From Erysipelotrichaceae bacterium 66202529 (GTDB taxonomy: Bacteria > Bacillota_I > Bacilli_A > Erysipelotrichales > Erysipelotrichaceae), in assembly GCA_017161075.1 (NCBI GenBank), contig CP046174.1, positions 1,612,001-1,676,000 on the forward strand: a DNA stretch of 64,000 bases, in the 5' to 3' direction. Position numbers and translations under genes: made by a program. A model generated the notes under the pieces. It did no database searches. It was given only the letters and a program-made list of their open reading frames with translations, and had not been told where the DNA came from. Below, piece by piece: positions 63,864-64,000 of the stretch; position 1 is the first letter of the stretch, and every line of letters begins with the position of its first letter.

Positions 63864-64000
63864 ATGCAAAGAATACAGAAAATCCGCTCAATTCTGGATG
63901 AAAAACAAATCGACGCCATTTTAATCAAAAGCCGTTCCAATAAACGCTACCTGGGAGCACTTACAGGCAGCGGTGTCAAGGTGCTCGTCACAAGGGATGC
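63864..64000 (+). CDS. M24-family Xaa-Pro peptidase, N-terminal part (runs off the window)
   Basis: Begins MQRIQKIRSILDEKQIDAIL, then IKSRSNKRYLGALTGSGVKV, the creatinase-N domain of Xaa-Pro aminopeptidases. AGGAGG is 7 bases before the start. Only 45 codons are visible, so the catalytic domain cannot be checked. It is the second peptidase of the PTS operon. Confidence 0.8.
   Translation, partial: MQRIQKIRSILDEKQIDAILIKSRSNKRYLGALTGSGVKVLVTRD

Noticed and set aside
1..64000. CRISPR arrays, tRNA or rRNA genes
   Set aside because: No regularly spaced repeats and no cloverleaf or rRNA signatures were seen on either strand by eye; a tRNAscan and CRISPR-finder run would settle it.

Overview
The window looks like a chromosomal segment of a low-to-mid GC Firmicute of the Erysipelotrichaceae, most like [Clostridium] innocuum. 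The reasons are strong AGGAGG ribosome sites, extended -10 promoters, an L-box, IS1634-type insertion sequences, AAA/PD-(D/E)XK paralogues, and a chromosomal murF-ddl-serine racemase cluster of the kind behind the intrinsic low-level vancomycin resistance known for that species. The species call is inference. No rRNA, tRNA or CRISPR array was seen.

Layout. 1-7.7 kb: typA (partial, minus strand), a PdaC-like deacetylase lipoprotein, an ATP-grasp-like/esterase pair, an MFS exporter with an ArsR-type regulator behind a 20-bp palindromic operator, and small regulators. 8.1-8.9 kb: gene-free DNA with an orphan terminator. 8.9-13.8 kb: a polyamine uptake operon (XRE-cupin regulator, PotA with two Ig-like repeats spliced into its C-terminal domain, PotB, a PotC-PotD fusion, a 25-residue membrane peptide). 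14.2-23.7 kb: LysR with a split chromate transporter, PepD and a MerR regulator, interrupted by two different IS1634-type elements flanked by identical target duplications of 336 bp and 218 bp. 23.8-30.1 kb: murF, a VanG/VanC-like D-Ala-D-Ser ligase, a serine-racemase-like Alr and a separate VanT-type membrane protein, then a FAD dehydrogenase. 31-35.8 kb: a PdaA-like deacetylase, VanZ, and a lysine riboswitch controlling an amino-acid ABC transporter.

36.0-46.5 kb holds the most notable system. A tyrosine recombinase sits beside a 356-bp segment bounded by perfect 24-bp inverted repeats. The segment carries an outward promoter and terminators. Downstream are a LytTR regulator and a cell-surface operon: inactive SipW homologue, TasA-like protein, anchored protein, active SipW, second TasA-like protein, a 1434-residue triplicated LRR-type protein and an HTH protein. 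In the orientation given the promoter points away from the operon, so I read this as a phase-variation switch in the OFF state.

46.5-52 kb: a MATE exporter behind a structured leader, then two tandem AAA/PD-(D/E)XK genes. The first is broken by a 53-bp and a 21-bp insertion. The second carries a copy of the same 21-bp element in the opposite orientation at another site. 52-58.6 kb: an inositol-monophosphatase-like protein, a glycolipid-type cluster (GT4, flippase-like protein, GT4-RecX fusion) and YhaM. 58.7-64 kb: a PTS operon with PRD regulator, M42 peptidase, IIA, IIB, IIC and an M24 peptidase (partial), with a perfect cre site in front.
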